Positions 8,911 through 17,067 of a DNA stretch of 64,000 bases are shown here, one piece after another. Under the pieces are notes generated by a model. The model had not been told where the DNA came from, ran no database searches, and worked only from the letters and a program-made list of their open reading frames with translations. Both the position numbers and the translations under genes were made by a program. The DNA is taken from positions 11,235,203 through 11,299,202 of the forward strand of contig NZ_JAGINW010000001.1 in the NCBI RefSeq assembly GCF_017876405.1. Direction: 5' to 3'. The stretch's first letter is position 1, and each line of letters opens with the position of its first letter. This stretch comes from Kibdelosporangium banguiense. Its GTDB lineage: Bacteria > Actinomycetota > Actinomycetes > Mycobacteriales > Pseudonocardiaceae.

Positions 8911-9408
8911 GTGCCGGACGGCTATGACCAGTTCGTCACTGATCGGCTCGATCGGCTGCTGCGGTACGCCACCGCGTTGACCTGTGACCGCTACCTGGCC
9001 CAGGACATCGTTCAGGACGTACTGCTGCGTGCGCAGCCCAGATGGGCTCGGATCGCGGCGATGGACGCGCCATACCTCTACGTCAAAAGGATGGTGACGA
9101 ACGAGTACCTGTCATGGCGTCGCCGTAAGGCAGCCAGAGACATCGCCACCTCCAGTAAAACGCTCGACACGCTCGCACCACCCGTCAGCGATCCCGCCAT
9201 ACGGCACGCCGAACGCGACGCCATGCGCGCAAGGATCGCCGTGCTGCCGCGCAAGCAGCGTGCAGCCATCGTGCTGCGTTACTACGAGGACTGTACGGAC
9301 GCCGAAATCGCCACCGTGCTGAATTGCACCGAGGGAACAGTCCGGAGTCACCTGTCCCGAGCGCTGCAGGCACTGCGCTCGGCCGATCGCCTCGTGGAGG
9401 TGTCATGA
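8911..9408 (+). CDS. SigE-family ECF RNA polymerase sigma factor
   Basis: A 165-aa extracytoplasmic-function sigma factor of the actinobacterial SigE group. Region 2 contains LLRYATALTCDRYLAQDIVQDVLLRA and VKRMVTNEYLSWRRR. Region 4 contains LPRKQRAAIVLRYYEDCTD followed by the HTH EIATVLNCTEGTVRSHLSRAL. It starts at GTG 8911 after an AAGGGAG ribosome site. The last four bases overlap the start of the LCP-domain gene (ATGA), so the two are translated together. That position is normally taken by an anti-sigma factor gene. Confidence 0.93.
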   Translation: MPDGYDQFVTDRLDRLLRYATALTCDRYLAQDIVQDVLLRAQPRWARIAAMDAPYLYVKRMVTNEYLSWRRRKAARDIATSSKTLDTLAPPVSDPAIRHAERDAMRARIAVLPRKQRAAIVLRYYEDCTDAEIATVLNCTEGTVRSHLSRALQALRSADRLVEVS

Positions 9409-10445
9409 ACGAGGAAGTTCTTATCCGCCAGGCGATCACTGCGGAGGCGGAGCAACGAGTCGATCCCGGCATCGTGCGGGCCAACCTGCGAGAAGGCCGG
9501 AACCCCAAGCGCAACCGGACAATGCTCGTGGCTGTTGCCGGATTCGCTGTCGCTGCGGCGGTTGTGGCCGTCGTCGTGCCGTTGGCCGCCTCACGTGACG
9601 AGGTGCCGCCGGCAGGTTCCGCCGCGTCTGCCCCGGGAACCACCGACGACCAGAACATCCTGCTCGTCGGGACGGACGGCACTAACCGCACGGACGCCGT
9701 CGTCCTGGCCCGTCTCGGCGCAGACGGCTCTTTCCGTGGGGTCTCGCTGCCACGGGACACGAAGGTCAGCACAGGCGCCCGGTTGAACTCCGTGTATCTC
9801 GACGCGTTCACGGCTGCGCAACGAGCTGGCACAGATCCTGTCGCGGCAGGCGCCGAGAAGCTCATGACGACGGTGAAGGACCTCACGGGGGTTCAGCCCG
9901 CCCACTACGTCATCCTCGACATGGCCGGGTTCGGCGAGCTGAGTGACGCGGTCGGCGGCGTCGAGGTGTGCCTGACCGCGCCACTCACCGACCGAATCGA
10001 CAAGCAGCTCGTCTTCCCGGCCGGGCCGCAGACACTGGCCGGCGACCGGGCCCTGGCGTTCATCCGGAACCGCACCACGGAGAACGGGGACCTGGACCGC
10101 CTACGGCGTCAGCAGGTATTCCTGCAAGGGCTGCTCAGCAAGGTGTCGGCCCTGCCCGCCGACCCAGCGCGTCTGGCGAGGCTGGTAGCCGTGGTGAAGT
10201 CGAAGGTGGTGGCCGACCAGGGCCTGGACATCGCGGGCCTGGCACAGCGGCTGACCGCGAAGTCGAGCATGGCGTTCGTGACCATCCCAGTCGTGAACAG
10301 CGTAACCACGGACAACATGCTCACCGCCGACCCGGCGACGGCGCACAGTTTCACGGCGAATTTCCTGGCCGGCACACCGGCAGCGCCTCCTCCTTCGGCC
10401 GTCATCACAGGACCGTCCCCCCAGGGCCCGCCCTGCGTCCGGTGA
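9405..10445 (+). CDS. LytR-CpsA-Psr (LCP) domain membrane protein, sigma-factor coupled
   Basis: A 346-aa single-pass protein. Residues 1-38 are a short polar cytoplasmic segment, residues 40-62 a transmembrane helix, and the rest is extracytoplasmic. The outer part has LCP signatures: ILLVGTDG, RTDAVVLARL, SLPRDTKV, LNSVYLDAF, and a late LDRLRRQQVF with the Arg residues that hold the polyprenyl pyrophosphate group in LCP enzymes. LCP proteins attach wall polymers to peptidoglycan. The start overlaps the ECF sigma gene by 4 bp, the place usually held by an anti-sigma factor, and the topology is that of an anti-sigma factor. It may therefore sense the envelope for the sigma factor. The role is inferred. 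Confidence 0.85.
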   Translation: MNEEVLIRQAITAEAEQRVDPGIVRANLREGRNPKRNRTMLVAVAGFAVAAAVVAVVVPLAASRDEVPPAGSAASAPGTTDDQNILLVGTDGTNRTDAVVLARLGADGSFRGVSLPRDTKVSTGARLNSVYLDAFTAAQRAGTDPVAAGAEKLMTTVKDLTGVQPAHYVILDMAGFGELSDAVGGVEVCLTAPLTDRIDKQLVFPAGPQTLAGDRALAFIRNRTTENGDLDRLRRQQVFLQGLLSKVSALPADPARLARLVAVVKSKVVADQGLDIAGLAQRLTAKSSMAFVTIPVVNSVTTDNMLTADPATAHSFTANFLAGTPAAPPPSAVITGPSPQGPPCVR

Positions 10446-10452
10446 CCATGAA

Positions 10453-10489
10453 CTGACAGGCCAGCGACCTGGGGTCGCCGGCCTGTCAG
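10453..10489. terminator. Bidirectional hairpin terminator
   Basis: CTGACAGGCC at 10453-10462 pairs perfectly with GGCCTGTCAG at 10480-10489. The stem continues inward with GCGACC/GGTCGC after one mismatch. It lies between two convergent genes and covers the stop of the hydrolase gene. No U-tract is visible, as is usual for actinomycete hairpins. Confidence 0.7.
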
Positions 10490-11430
10490 TCGAGGAAGTC
10501 GCGAAGATCCTGAGCGAGTTGCTTCGGCGCCTGCTCGGCGATGTGGTGGCCCGCGTCGATGCCGTGGCCGGTGATCTGCGGGCACCACGGTTCCCAGATC
10601 TCGAGCGGGTCGCCGTAGAGCTCTTCCATGTCGTCCCGCAGCGCCCACAACATCATGGTGGGACAGGTGATCTGCCGCCCGGCCTCCCGGTCCGCCTCGT
10701 CGTGCTGCCGGTCGACGTCCAGCCCGGCCCGGTAGTCCTCGATCATCGCGTGCACGGTCGCCGGGTCACGGATCGCGGCGAGGAAGTCGGCGTGGTTCTG
10801 CGTGCCGAGCCAGTCGGGCCCGTTGCTGGTCCAAGCGTTGTACCAGGTCTCCGGATCGGCGCTGATCACCCGCTCGGCGGGCTTGGCCAGCTGGCCGAAG
10901 AAGAACCAGTGCCACCACATCTGGGCGAACGTCGCGTCGCACCGATCGAGTGCCTCGACCACCGGCACGCCATCCATCACCACGAGTTTCGTGATGACCG
11001 AAGGGTGGTCCAGCGCGGCACGGTAGGCCACGCAGGCGCCACGATCGTGGCCCACGATCGCGAAGGTCTCGTGCCCCAACTCCCGCATCAACTCGACGAT
11101 GTCGGCGGCCATCGCCCGTTTCGAGTACGGACTGTGGTCGTCGGTACTCGGCGGTTTGCCTGACTGGCCATATCCGCGCAGGTCCGGGCACACCACGAAG
11201 TGGTCCTCCGCCAGCATGGGAGCCACCTGGTACCAGGTGGTGTGCGTTCGCGGGTGGCCGTGCACCAGCACCACCGGCGTTCCCGTGCCGCCGTGCCGCA
11301 CCCTCAGCCGAACGCCAGGCACGTCGACCAGGTCCAGCGTAAATCCCGGAAAGAACCCCATATCGCCGACTACCCCGTGACGACCGGTCGCGAAACCGGG
11401 AATGGGCGGCGGCAGGTTCACGTTGGGCAT
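10486..11430 (-). CDS. Haloacetate/fluoroacetate dehalogenase-like alpha/beta hydrolase
   Basis: A 314-aa alpha/beta hydrolase. The nucleophile elbow carries aspartate (GHDRG, Asp129) followed by Arg130. The cap has WWHWFFFGQ (His174, Trp175) and DPETWYNAW. The catalytic acid fits VVMDGVP and the histidine DAGHH (His295). These match the fluoroacetate dehalogenase family, in which the His-Trp pair binds the halide and an Asp-Arg motif orients the carboxylate. The in vivo substrate could be a haloacid or an epoxide. ATG 11430 is chosen because the pirin gene starts only 40 bp away. The two genes are divergent around a palindrome, so they are probably co-regulated. Confidence 0.85.
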   Translation of the reverse strand: MPNVNLPPPIPGFATGRHGVVGDMGFFPGFTLDLVDVPGVRLRVRHGGTGTPVVLVHGHPRTHTTWYQVAPMLAEDHFVVCPDLRGYGQSGKPPSTDDHSPYSKRAMAADIVELMRELGHETFAIVGHDRGACVAYRAALDHPSVITKLVVMDGVPVVEALDRCDATFAQMWWHWFFFGQLAKPAERVISADPETWYNAWTSNGPDWLGTQNHADFLAAIRDPATVHAMIEDYRAGLDVDRQHDEADREAGRQITCPTMMLWALRDDMEELYGDPLEIWEPWCPQITGHGIDAGHHIAEQAPKQLAQDLRDFLD

Positions 11431-11435
11431 GATAA

Positions 11436-11449
11436 GTTGAACGCTCAAC
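11436..11449. promoter_or_regulatory. Palindromic operator between dehalogenase and pirin genes
   Basis: GTTGA at 11436-11440 and TCAAC at 11445-11449 form an inverted repeat around ACGC. The whole divergent gap is only 39 bp, so a protein bound here would cover both promoters. The TTGAAC-type half-site resembles operators of small winged-helix repressors (MarR/HxlR types), but no such regulator is encoded nearby. Confidence 0.5.
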
Positions 11450-11469
11450 AACCTGACAAGGAGTCAGCC

Positions 11470-12435
11470 ATGCCGGCCGTTACCGCGGACACCTTGACCT
11501 TGCCGCGTATCGCGACGCCCCCGACCACGGCTCAGCAGCGGCCGGTGCGGGCGGTCACGACGGCACCCTCCGGTTTCGAAGGCGAAGGCTTTCCGGTGCG
11601 CCGCGCGTTCGCCGGCGTGGCCGCGGCCGAGCTCGACCCGTTCATCCACATGGACCAGATGGGCGAGGTCGAATACGCCCCCGGTGAGCCGAGGGGCACG
11701 GCCTGGCACCCGCATCGCGGGTTCGAGACGGTCACGTACATCATCGATGGCGTGTTCGAGCACGCGGACTCACACGGTGGCGGCGGCACGATCACCAACG
11801 GCGACACGCAGTGGATGACCGCGGGCAGCGGCATCCTGCACATCGAGAAGCCGCCGGAGCACCTGGTGATGTCCGGCGGACTGTTCCACGGCATCCAGCT
11901 CTGGGTGAACCTGCCCAGTGCCAACAAGTTCAACCCGCCACGCTACCAGGACATCCGCGCGAAGCAGGCTTCGCTGCTCTCCTCCGCGGACGGCGGCGCG
12001 TTGCTGCGAGTGATCGCCGGTGACGTGGCCGGGCACCCTGGTCCGGGCTCGACGTTCACGCCGATCACGTTGGTGCACGCCACAATCAGCCCGGGCGCGG
12101 AGCTCCAGGTGCCGTGGCGCACGGACTTCAACGCCCTCGCGTACGTCCTCGCGGGCAACGGAACCGTCGGCACCGAGGCCCGTCCTGTCCGAAAAGGACA
12201 GCTGGCGGTCTTCGGCAAGGGTGACGCCCTCACCCTGAAAGCCGCGACCAGTCAGCCGGCCGCTGAGCCGAACCTCGAGATCCTGCTGCTCGGTGGCCGG
12301 CCGATCCGGGAGCCTGTCGTGCAGTACGGCCCGTTCGTGATGAACACCCGCGATGAGATCCTGCAGGCCATGCACGACTTCCAGTCCGGCCGGTTCGGCG
12401 TCATCCCCGGCGACAAGATCCCGCACACGGACTGA
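11470..12435 (+). CDS. Pirin-family bicupin protein
   Basis: A 321-aa two-cupin protein. The first cupin has the metal-binding set of the pirin family: WHPHRGFETVTYIIDGV, a later HADSHG and EHLVMSGG. FHGIQLWVNLP is a pirin hallmark. The C-terminal cupin (FNALAYVLAGNG, VRKGQLAVFGKGD) has few metal ligands, as usual. Bacterial pirins include quercetin dioxygenases and redox-linked regulators, and the exact role here is open. Translation starts at ATG 11470 after AAGGAG. Confidence 0.9.
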   Translation: MPAVTADTLTLPRIATPPTTAQQRPVRAVTTAPSGFEGEGFPVRRAFAGVAAAELDPFIHMDQMGEVEYAPGEPRGTAWHPHRGFETVTYIIDGVFEHADSHGGGGTITNGDTQWMTAGSGILHIEKPPEHLVMSGGLFHGIQLWVNLPSANKFNPPRYQDIRAKQASLLSSADGGALLRVIAGDVAGHPGPGSTFTPITLVHATISPGAELQVPWRTDFNALAYVLAGNGTVGTEARPVRKGQLAVFGKGDALTLKAATSQPAAEPNLEILLLGGRPIREPVVQYGPFVMNTRDEILQAMHDFQSGRFGVIPGDKIPHTD

Positions 12436-12461
12436 CCGATCGCCGTGTTAACGTCGAGGTG

Positions 12462-14183
12462 ATGGTTGCCAACTGGATGATGGCCGAGCCACGGCTGCCC
12501 ACGCCGTGGACGCACCTGGTGTCCCCCGCCAACGCCCTGCCCGAGTATCCCAGGCCGCAGCTGGTCCGGCCGGAGTGGCTGAACCTCAACGGAGTCTGGG
12601 AATTCGCCGCCGCGGCGGCGGGGGAAGCACCGCCGACCGGCCGGACGCTGGCCGAACACGTGCTCGTTCCCTACCCCATCGAGTCTGGCTTGTCCGGGAT
12701 AGCCCGGCACGAGGACTTCATGTGGTACCGCCGGACCTTCGAACTCCCGGCGTCCTGGCAAGGCGCGGTCCGGCTGAACTTCGGCGCGGTGGACTACCGC
12801 GCGACGGTCTACGTCAACGGCCAGGAAATCGGCTCCCACCAGGGCGGGTACGGGTCATTCTCCTTTGACGTCACTGCAGCGCTGCACGCACAGGGCCCGC
12901 AGGAGATCATCGTCGGCGTCGAGGACCGGGCCGACGCGACATGGCAGCCCGTCGGCAAGCAGCGGCTCGTGCCTGATCGCGGCATCTTCTACACCGGCGC
13001 GTCAGGCATCTGGCAAACGGTGTGGCTGGAACCGGTCGGCCCGGCATTCGTGTCCACACTGGACATGGTCCCGTCGCTGTCGGACGAGTCGCTCGCGCTG
13101 ACTGTCAGAACACAAGGCGATGCCGCAGTCGAGGCCATTGTCCGCGACGGCGACGAGATTGTCAGCCGGACGACCGGCTCGACAAGCCTGCGACTGCCGG
13201 TCCCGGGCGTCAAACCATGGTCACCGGACTCCCCTTTCCTGTACGACCTCGAAGTCGTGCTGCGCCAAGGAGACACGGTCGTTGATCGGGTGACGTCCTA
13301 CTTCGGAATGCGCGAGTTCGACATCGCAGCAGGCCCGGATGGCAAACCTCGCTTCACCCTGAACGGCGAGCCACTGTTCCTGATGTCCACATTGGACCAG
13401 GGTTACTGGCCGGACGGGATCTACACCGCGCCGACCGACGAGGCCCTGCGCTTCGACCTGGAACAGAACAAAGTTCTCGGGTTCAACACGGTCCGCAAGC
13501 ACATCAAGACCGAGCCGGACCGCTGGTATCACCACGCCGACAAACTGGGACTGCTTGTCTGGCAGGACATGCCGTGCACCAAGATCGGGCGTCCCCCGGC
13601 CGAGGCGCAGGCGCAGTTCGAGGCCGAGCTCCACGAACTGGTGGCCCAGAAGAAGAACTGGACGTGCATCCTCGGCTGGATCCCGTTCAACGAAGGCTGG
13701 GGCGAGTGGTCGCTGGCGGCGACCGGCCGGATCGCCGACGAGGTCAAAGCCCTCGACCCGGCCCGGATAGTCAACGCGCACAGCGGTTTCAACCTGCCCG
13801 ACTCATTCGGCGACTCCGGTCACGGCGACGTCGTCGACCTGCATGACTACGTCGGCCCAGCCCGTCCCGCACCCGACGAGACCCGGTTCGCCCTCGACGG
13901 CGAACACGGCGGCATCGGCCTCGAAGTCGAAGGACACATGTGGTTCGGCGAGGGCGATGCCTACGAAATGACCCCGGACATCCCCACCCTGACCCGCCGA
14001 TACGTGGAAAACCAGCGGGACCTGCTGCACGCAGCCCGCGAACTCGGCCTCAGCGGCGCGATCTACACCCAGATCACCGACGTCGAACACGAGCTCAACG
14101 GTTTCTTCACCTACGACCGCCAGGTGGCCAAAATGGACTTCTCCGAGGTCCGCGCGATCAACGAGGAGATCATCAAGGGCTAG
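12462..14183 (+). CDS. Glycoside hydrolase family 2 enzyme
   Basis: A 573-aa retaining glycosidase of family 2 (beta-galactosidase/beta-glucuronidase type). The N-terminal sugar-binding jelly roll contains LNLNGVWEF and MWYRRTFELP. An immunoglobulin-like domain follows, then the TIM barrel. The acid/base residue is Glu411 in IPFNEGWGEW and the likely nucleophile is Glu481 in LDGEHGG. No signal peptide is seen, so it acts inside the cell, perhaps on imported oligosaccharides. It starts 26 bp after the pirin gene and may share its transcript. Start codons at 12459, 12462 and 12477 are all possible. It ends with a 4-bp overlap of the convergent gene. Confidence 0.9.
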   Translation: MVANWMMAEPRLPTPWTHLVSPANALPEYPRPQLVRPEWLNLNGVWEFAAAAAGEAPPTGRTLAEHVLVPYPIESGLSGIARHEDFMWYRRTFELPASWQGAVRLNFGAVDYRATVYVNGQEIGSHQGGYGSFSFDVTAALHAQGPQEIIVGVEDRADATWQPVGKQRLVPDRGIFYTGASGIWQTVWLEPVGPAFVSTLDMVPSLSDESLALTVRTQGDAAVEAIVRDGDEIVSRTTGSTSLRLPVPGVKPWSPDSPFLYDLEVVLRQGDTVVDRVTSYFGMREFDIAAGPDGKPRFTLNGEPLFLMSTLDQGYWPDGIYTAPTDEALRFDLEQNKVLGFNTVRKHIKTEPDRWYHHADKLGLLVWQDMPCTKIGRPPAEAQAQFEAELHELVAQKKNWTCILGWIPFNEGWGEWSLAATGRIADEVKALDPARIVNAHSGFNLPDSFGDSGHGDVVDLHDYVGPARPAPDETRFALDGEHGGIGLEVEGHMWFGEGDAYEMTPDIPTLTRRYVENQRDLLHAARELGLSGAIYTQITDVEHELNGFFTYDRQVAKMDFSEVRAINEEIIKG

Positions 14184-14512
14184 CCTTTGTCGCTGCGCCG
14201 CACCCGGTGCCTGATCTGCAGAATCCTCGCCCCACCCACAAGCGCCACAAGCAATGCCCCACTGATCGCGGCGAACAGCAAGGCCACCCCCAGCGGCAGA
14301 TTGCCTTCCATCCCCAGGAAGCCGACCGTGACCGTGGTCAGATTCTCCAGAATGAAGACCAGCAAGAAGATCATCAGGACCGCGGCCACGATGACCGCGA
14401 TCCAGGTGCCGCTGATCCTGGTCCGTTTGATCGGCGAGACACCCGGGGCAGGTGGCGGTTCGGCAACCGGGATCTCATCGGTCGGCGGACTCTCATGCGG
14501 CTGGCTCGTCAT
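14180..14512 (-). CDS. LapA-domain (DUF1049-like) membrane protein
   Basis: A 110-aa protein with a Pro-rich cytoplasmic N-terminus (about 40 residues) and two transmembrane helices, IAVIVAAVLMIFLLVFILEN and a second helix near 75-97. A basic tail (RHRVRRSDKG) follows. The two-helix hairpin with ENLTTVTVGFLG between is typical of the LapA/DUF1049 family. ATG 14512 (MTSQPHES) is preferred over 14536. Actinobacterial members have no established function. Confidence 0.75.
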   Translation of the reverse strand: MTSQPHESPPTDEIPVAEPPPAPGVSPIKRTRISGTWIAVIVAAVLMIFLLVFILENLTTVTVGFLGMEGNLPLGVALLFAAISGALLVALVGGARILQIRHRVRRSDKG

Positions 14513-14649
14513 GCCCCGAGCATGCGCCCAACCCACCCGCCTCGCAGATCAAACATCACCCCAATGGGTTAAGCAGCGGGGATTGTGCATGGTCGATTGA
14601 TGACAACCTGCATATGGGGCTTGTGCGGCGCCGTGCCCAGGCTGGGTAC

Positions 14650-14841
14650 ATGACAACTCACACCTTGAAAGCGAGCCACCGGTGGCCTTTGCTCCTCGGG
14701 GCCGGCATCGGCCTGCTGAACTTCACTCCATGGCAGCCGTTCGGCTTCACCACGTATTTCCTGCCGGTCGTGCCCAAGTGGTACGCCGAGGCGTGCATTG
14801 TGACCGATGTACTGGTTGCGGCAGCCGTGCTGGTCGCATGA
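14650..14841 (+). CDS. Small membrane protein coupled to histidine kinase
   Basis: A 63-aa protein with two hydrophobic segments (LLLGAGIGLLNF and a C-terminal TDVLVAAAVLVA) and an aromatic loop between (TPWQPFGFTTYFLP). Its stop overlaps the kinase start by ATGA, which strongly indicates that it is a real, co-translated gene. It could be an accessory sensor or regulator for the kinase. I do not recognise a family. Confidence 0.6.
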   Translation: MTTHTLKASHRWPLLLGAGIGLLNFTPWQPFGFTTYFLPVVPKWYAEACIVTDVLVAAAVLVA

Positions 14842-15986
14842 CCAATAACATCCTGCACGTGGAGAACAAGCAGCTGCGCAGGGCCAGGGTCTTCACTCTG
14901 GCCTCGCTCGGTGTGGCCGTGCTCGCTGGTTTGATCTTGCCGGGTGTGGGTGTGCTGCTTGAGCAGCGGCCGCTGTGGATTGTGCTCGGGGCGGTCGGGG
15001 TGCTGTTCTTCACCGCTGCTCAGGCGGGTGCGTTGTACGCGACGATGACGCCATGGCTGACTGAGAAGGTCAGTCGCAGGCTGCTGGTCCTGTTCGGGGT
15101 GGCTTCGGTGGTGTCGGTGCCGTTGCTGGCGCCGGTGGGGCCTGCTATCTGGTACACGTGGGCGTGGGTGGGCGGCGCGATCGCCGGGTCGATGCCTTTG
15201 CTCCGAGTGCGGCGGACGCCTGCGATCGTCGTGGCAGTGGCGGCATTCGTTGTCACGGCCGCCACCGCTGTGTGGGCCGACAAATCCGTGTCCGGGTCAC
15301 TGTGGCGGGCGGCCGGCCTGGCGCTTGCGGTCGGCGGGATGAGCGTCGTCTACGTCTGGCTCTGGGATCTGCTCACGCAGGCCGAGGAAGGCCGGTCGGC
15401 ACAGGCGAAGCTGGCGGCGGCCGAGGAACGGTTGCGGTTCGCTCGCGACGTGCATGACGTGCTCGGCCACGACCTGTCGGTGATCGCGTTGAAAGCGGAG
15501 CTCGCCTCCCGGCTGGCCCCGGTCGATCCCGGGGTCGCGGCCCGTGCGTCGGGCGAGGTCCAGCGGCTGGCCGCTGAGGCATTGACCAAGATGCGCAGCG
15601 CGGTCGACGGCTACCGCGTCGTGGATCTTCGCGACCAGCTCGCCGCGATCGTCGAAGTCCTGCGATCATCCGGAGTACGCTGCACGGTCACGCAGCCCGA
15701 GGCCGACCTGCCGCCGGATGCCGCCGCGCGGCTCGCCCCGGTGCTGCGTGAGGCGAGCACCAACATGCTGCGGCACAGCCAAGCCAAGTGGTGCACGATC
15801 GAGGTGACGCACGATGGCGGGGAGGTGCGGATGACGGTCGCCAACGACGGCGCGGGAAACGCGAAGGCGGACCGGTACAGCTCCGGGCTGACCGGGCTCG
15901 CGGACCGGCTGGCCGAGGCCGGCGGACGGTTGCGGACCTGGCAGGAAGACGGCGTCTTCACTCTGCGGGCCACGGTCCGAGCGTGA
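14838..15986 (+). CDS. DesK/NarL-type sensor histidine kinase
   Basis: A 382-aa membrane kinase of the HisKA_3 group. Residues 20-175 hold five or six transmembrane helices without a clear periplasmic domain. The dimerisation helix carries FARDVHDVLGHDLS with the phosphoacceptor His206. The ATPase domain has REASTNMLRHSQAKW (N box) and SSGLTGLADRLAEAGG (G box). Membrane-embedded DesK-type kinases sense lipid or envelope state. It overlaps genes on both sides by 4 bp (small membrane protein before, response regulator after), forming a tight three-gene operon. Confidence 0.93.
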   Translation: MTNNILHVENKQLRRARVFTLASLGVAVLAGLILPGVGVLLEQRPLWIVLGAVGVLFFTAAQAGALYATMTPWLTEKVSRRLLVLFGVASVVSVPLLAPVGPAIWYTWAWVGGAIAGSMPLLRVRRTPAIVVAVAAFVVTAATAVWADKSVSGSLWRAAGLALAVGGMSVVYVWLWDLLTQAEEGRSAQAKLAAAEERLRFARDVHDVLGHDLSVIALKAELASRLAPVDPGVAARASGEVQRLAAEALTKMRSAVDGYRVVDLRDQLAAIVEVLRSSGVRCTVTQPEADLPPDAAARLAPVLREASTNMLRHSQAKWCTIEVTHDGGEVRMTVANDGAGNAKADRYSSGLTGLADRLAEAGGRLRTWQEDGVFTLRATVRA

Positions 15987-16588
15987 TCCGCGTCCTGCTC
16001 GCTGACGACGAGGACCTCATCCGCACAGCGCTCGGCGCGCTGCTCGGCCTTGAGCCGGACATCGAGGTGGTCGCGCACGCGGCCAGCGGCCGACTCGCTG
16101 TCGACGCGGCACTCGCGCATCGCCCGGACGTGGCGGTGATCGACATGGCAATGCCTGAACTCGACGGCCTGGAAGTCACGAGCGAGCTGGCCACCGCGCT
16201 GCCCGCGTGCGCTGTGGTGATCCTGACAGGCCACGGTCGCCCGCAGCATCTGCGTCGCGCGCTTTCCGCAGGCGCGAAAGGGTTTCTGCGCAAAGGTGCA
16301 CCCGGCGGCGCGCTGGCCGACGTGATCCGGCGGGTGCACGGCGGCGACCGGTACGTCGACCCGTCGCTGGCCGCGGACGCGCTGACCGCGCCGGAGTGTC
16401 CGCTCACACCCCGCGAGCTGGAAGTACTCCGGCTCGCGGAATTCGACACACCGGTAGCGGTGATCGCCAAGCAAACCCATCTGTCCAACGGAACCGTGCG
16501 CAACTACATCGCCGCGGTGATCAACAAGCTGGGCGTCACGACCCGGTCGGAGGCGCTGCGTGCCGCGCGGGAAAACGGCTGGCTCTGA
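15983..16588 (+). CDS. DesR/NarL-type response regulator
   Basis: A 201-aa receiver plus LuxR-type HTH. The acidic pocket is LLADDED, the phosphoacceptor Asp54 lies in VAVIDMAMPE, and the conserved Lys is in GAKGFLRKG. The HTH near 140-200 has LTPRELEVLRLAEFDTPVAV and LSNGTVRNYIAAVINKLG. It starts at GTG 15983, which overlaps the kinase stop (GTGA), so it is the cognate partner of the upstream kinase. Confidence 0.93.
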   Translation: MIRVLLADDEDLIRTALGALLGLEPDIEVVAHAASGRLAVDAALAHRPDVAVIDMAMPELDGLEVTSELATALPACAVVILTGHGRPQHLRRALSAGAKGFLRKGAPGGALADVIRRVHGGDRYVDPSLAADALTAPECPLTPRELEVLRLAEFDTPVAVIAKQTHLSNGTVRNYIAAVINKLGVTTRSEALRAARENGWL

Positions 16589-16631
16589 CAGTCTGTGACT
16601 GATCGACTGCGGACTGGTAGCCTGGGTCACG

Positions 16632-16967
16632 ATGAGGACACGACGGCTCGCCTTCTTCGTACTGTTGTCGTTCCTTTGGCTTCAACTTTTGGCGTGCGCT
16701 CCACATGAGCCCGCCGAGGCGCACAGCGACGCCCCGAGCGCGTCGTCCACGCATGATGGTCAATGCCACCACGATACGGACTCGCACACGCACGAGTACG
16801 TTCTCGCACCGCCATCCCGCAACGACGCTCTGGACATAGCACCCGTCACGCCACTCCAATCGATACACAATGGACAGCCTGAAACGGCTGCACAACCCAT
16901 AACCAGTCGATCGCGATGCCGTTCCGGCCGCGAGGTCCTGCTCGAGTCGGCCATAGCGCGGACCTGA
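16632..16967 (+). CDS. Small histidine-rich lipoprotein
   Basis: A 111-aa predicted lipoprotein. The N-terminus is Arg-rich, followed by a hydrophobic stretch ending in the lipobox LLAC at about residue 22. The mature part is rich in His, Asp and Ser, with a cluster (HDGQCHHDTDSHTHEY) that could bind a transition metal. The rest has no recognisable fold. It lies 100 bp before the cysteine-synthase-like gene on the same strand. This gene order suggests a metal-related module, but that is inference. No Zur-type box is visible upstream. Confidence 0.6.
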   Translation: MRTRRLAFFVLLSFLWLQLLACAPHEPAEAHSDAPSASSTHDGQCHHDTDSHTHEYVLAPPSRNDALDIAPVTPLQSIHNGQPETAAQPITSRSRCRSGREVLLESAIART

Positions 16968-16993
16968 GGGCTCCCTTTTTCCCAGGAACTTTC

Positions 16994-17027
16994 GGCTACC
17001 CACAGACGACTCCCTGTGGTGGTAGCC
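16994..17027 (+). promoter_or_regulatory. Leader hairpin before the cysteine-synthase-like gene
   Basis: GGCTACCCACAG at 16994-17005 pairs with CTGTGGTGGTAGCC at 17014-17027 with a 2-nt bulge and an 8-nt loop. No U-tract follows. Immediately after it a 13-codon reading frame (17030-17071) runs into the next start codon with an ATGA overlap. The hairpin may end the lipoprotein transcript or act as a leader attenuator. Confidence 0.45.
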
Positions 17028-17067
17028 GCATGCCCTCATACCCCGCTGCTTCGACGAGACAGGTCCG

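Noticed and set aside
16632..16967. Zur control of the His-rich lipoprotein
   Set aside because: No palindrome resembling the Zur-like box at 58560 is visible in the 43 bp upstream.
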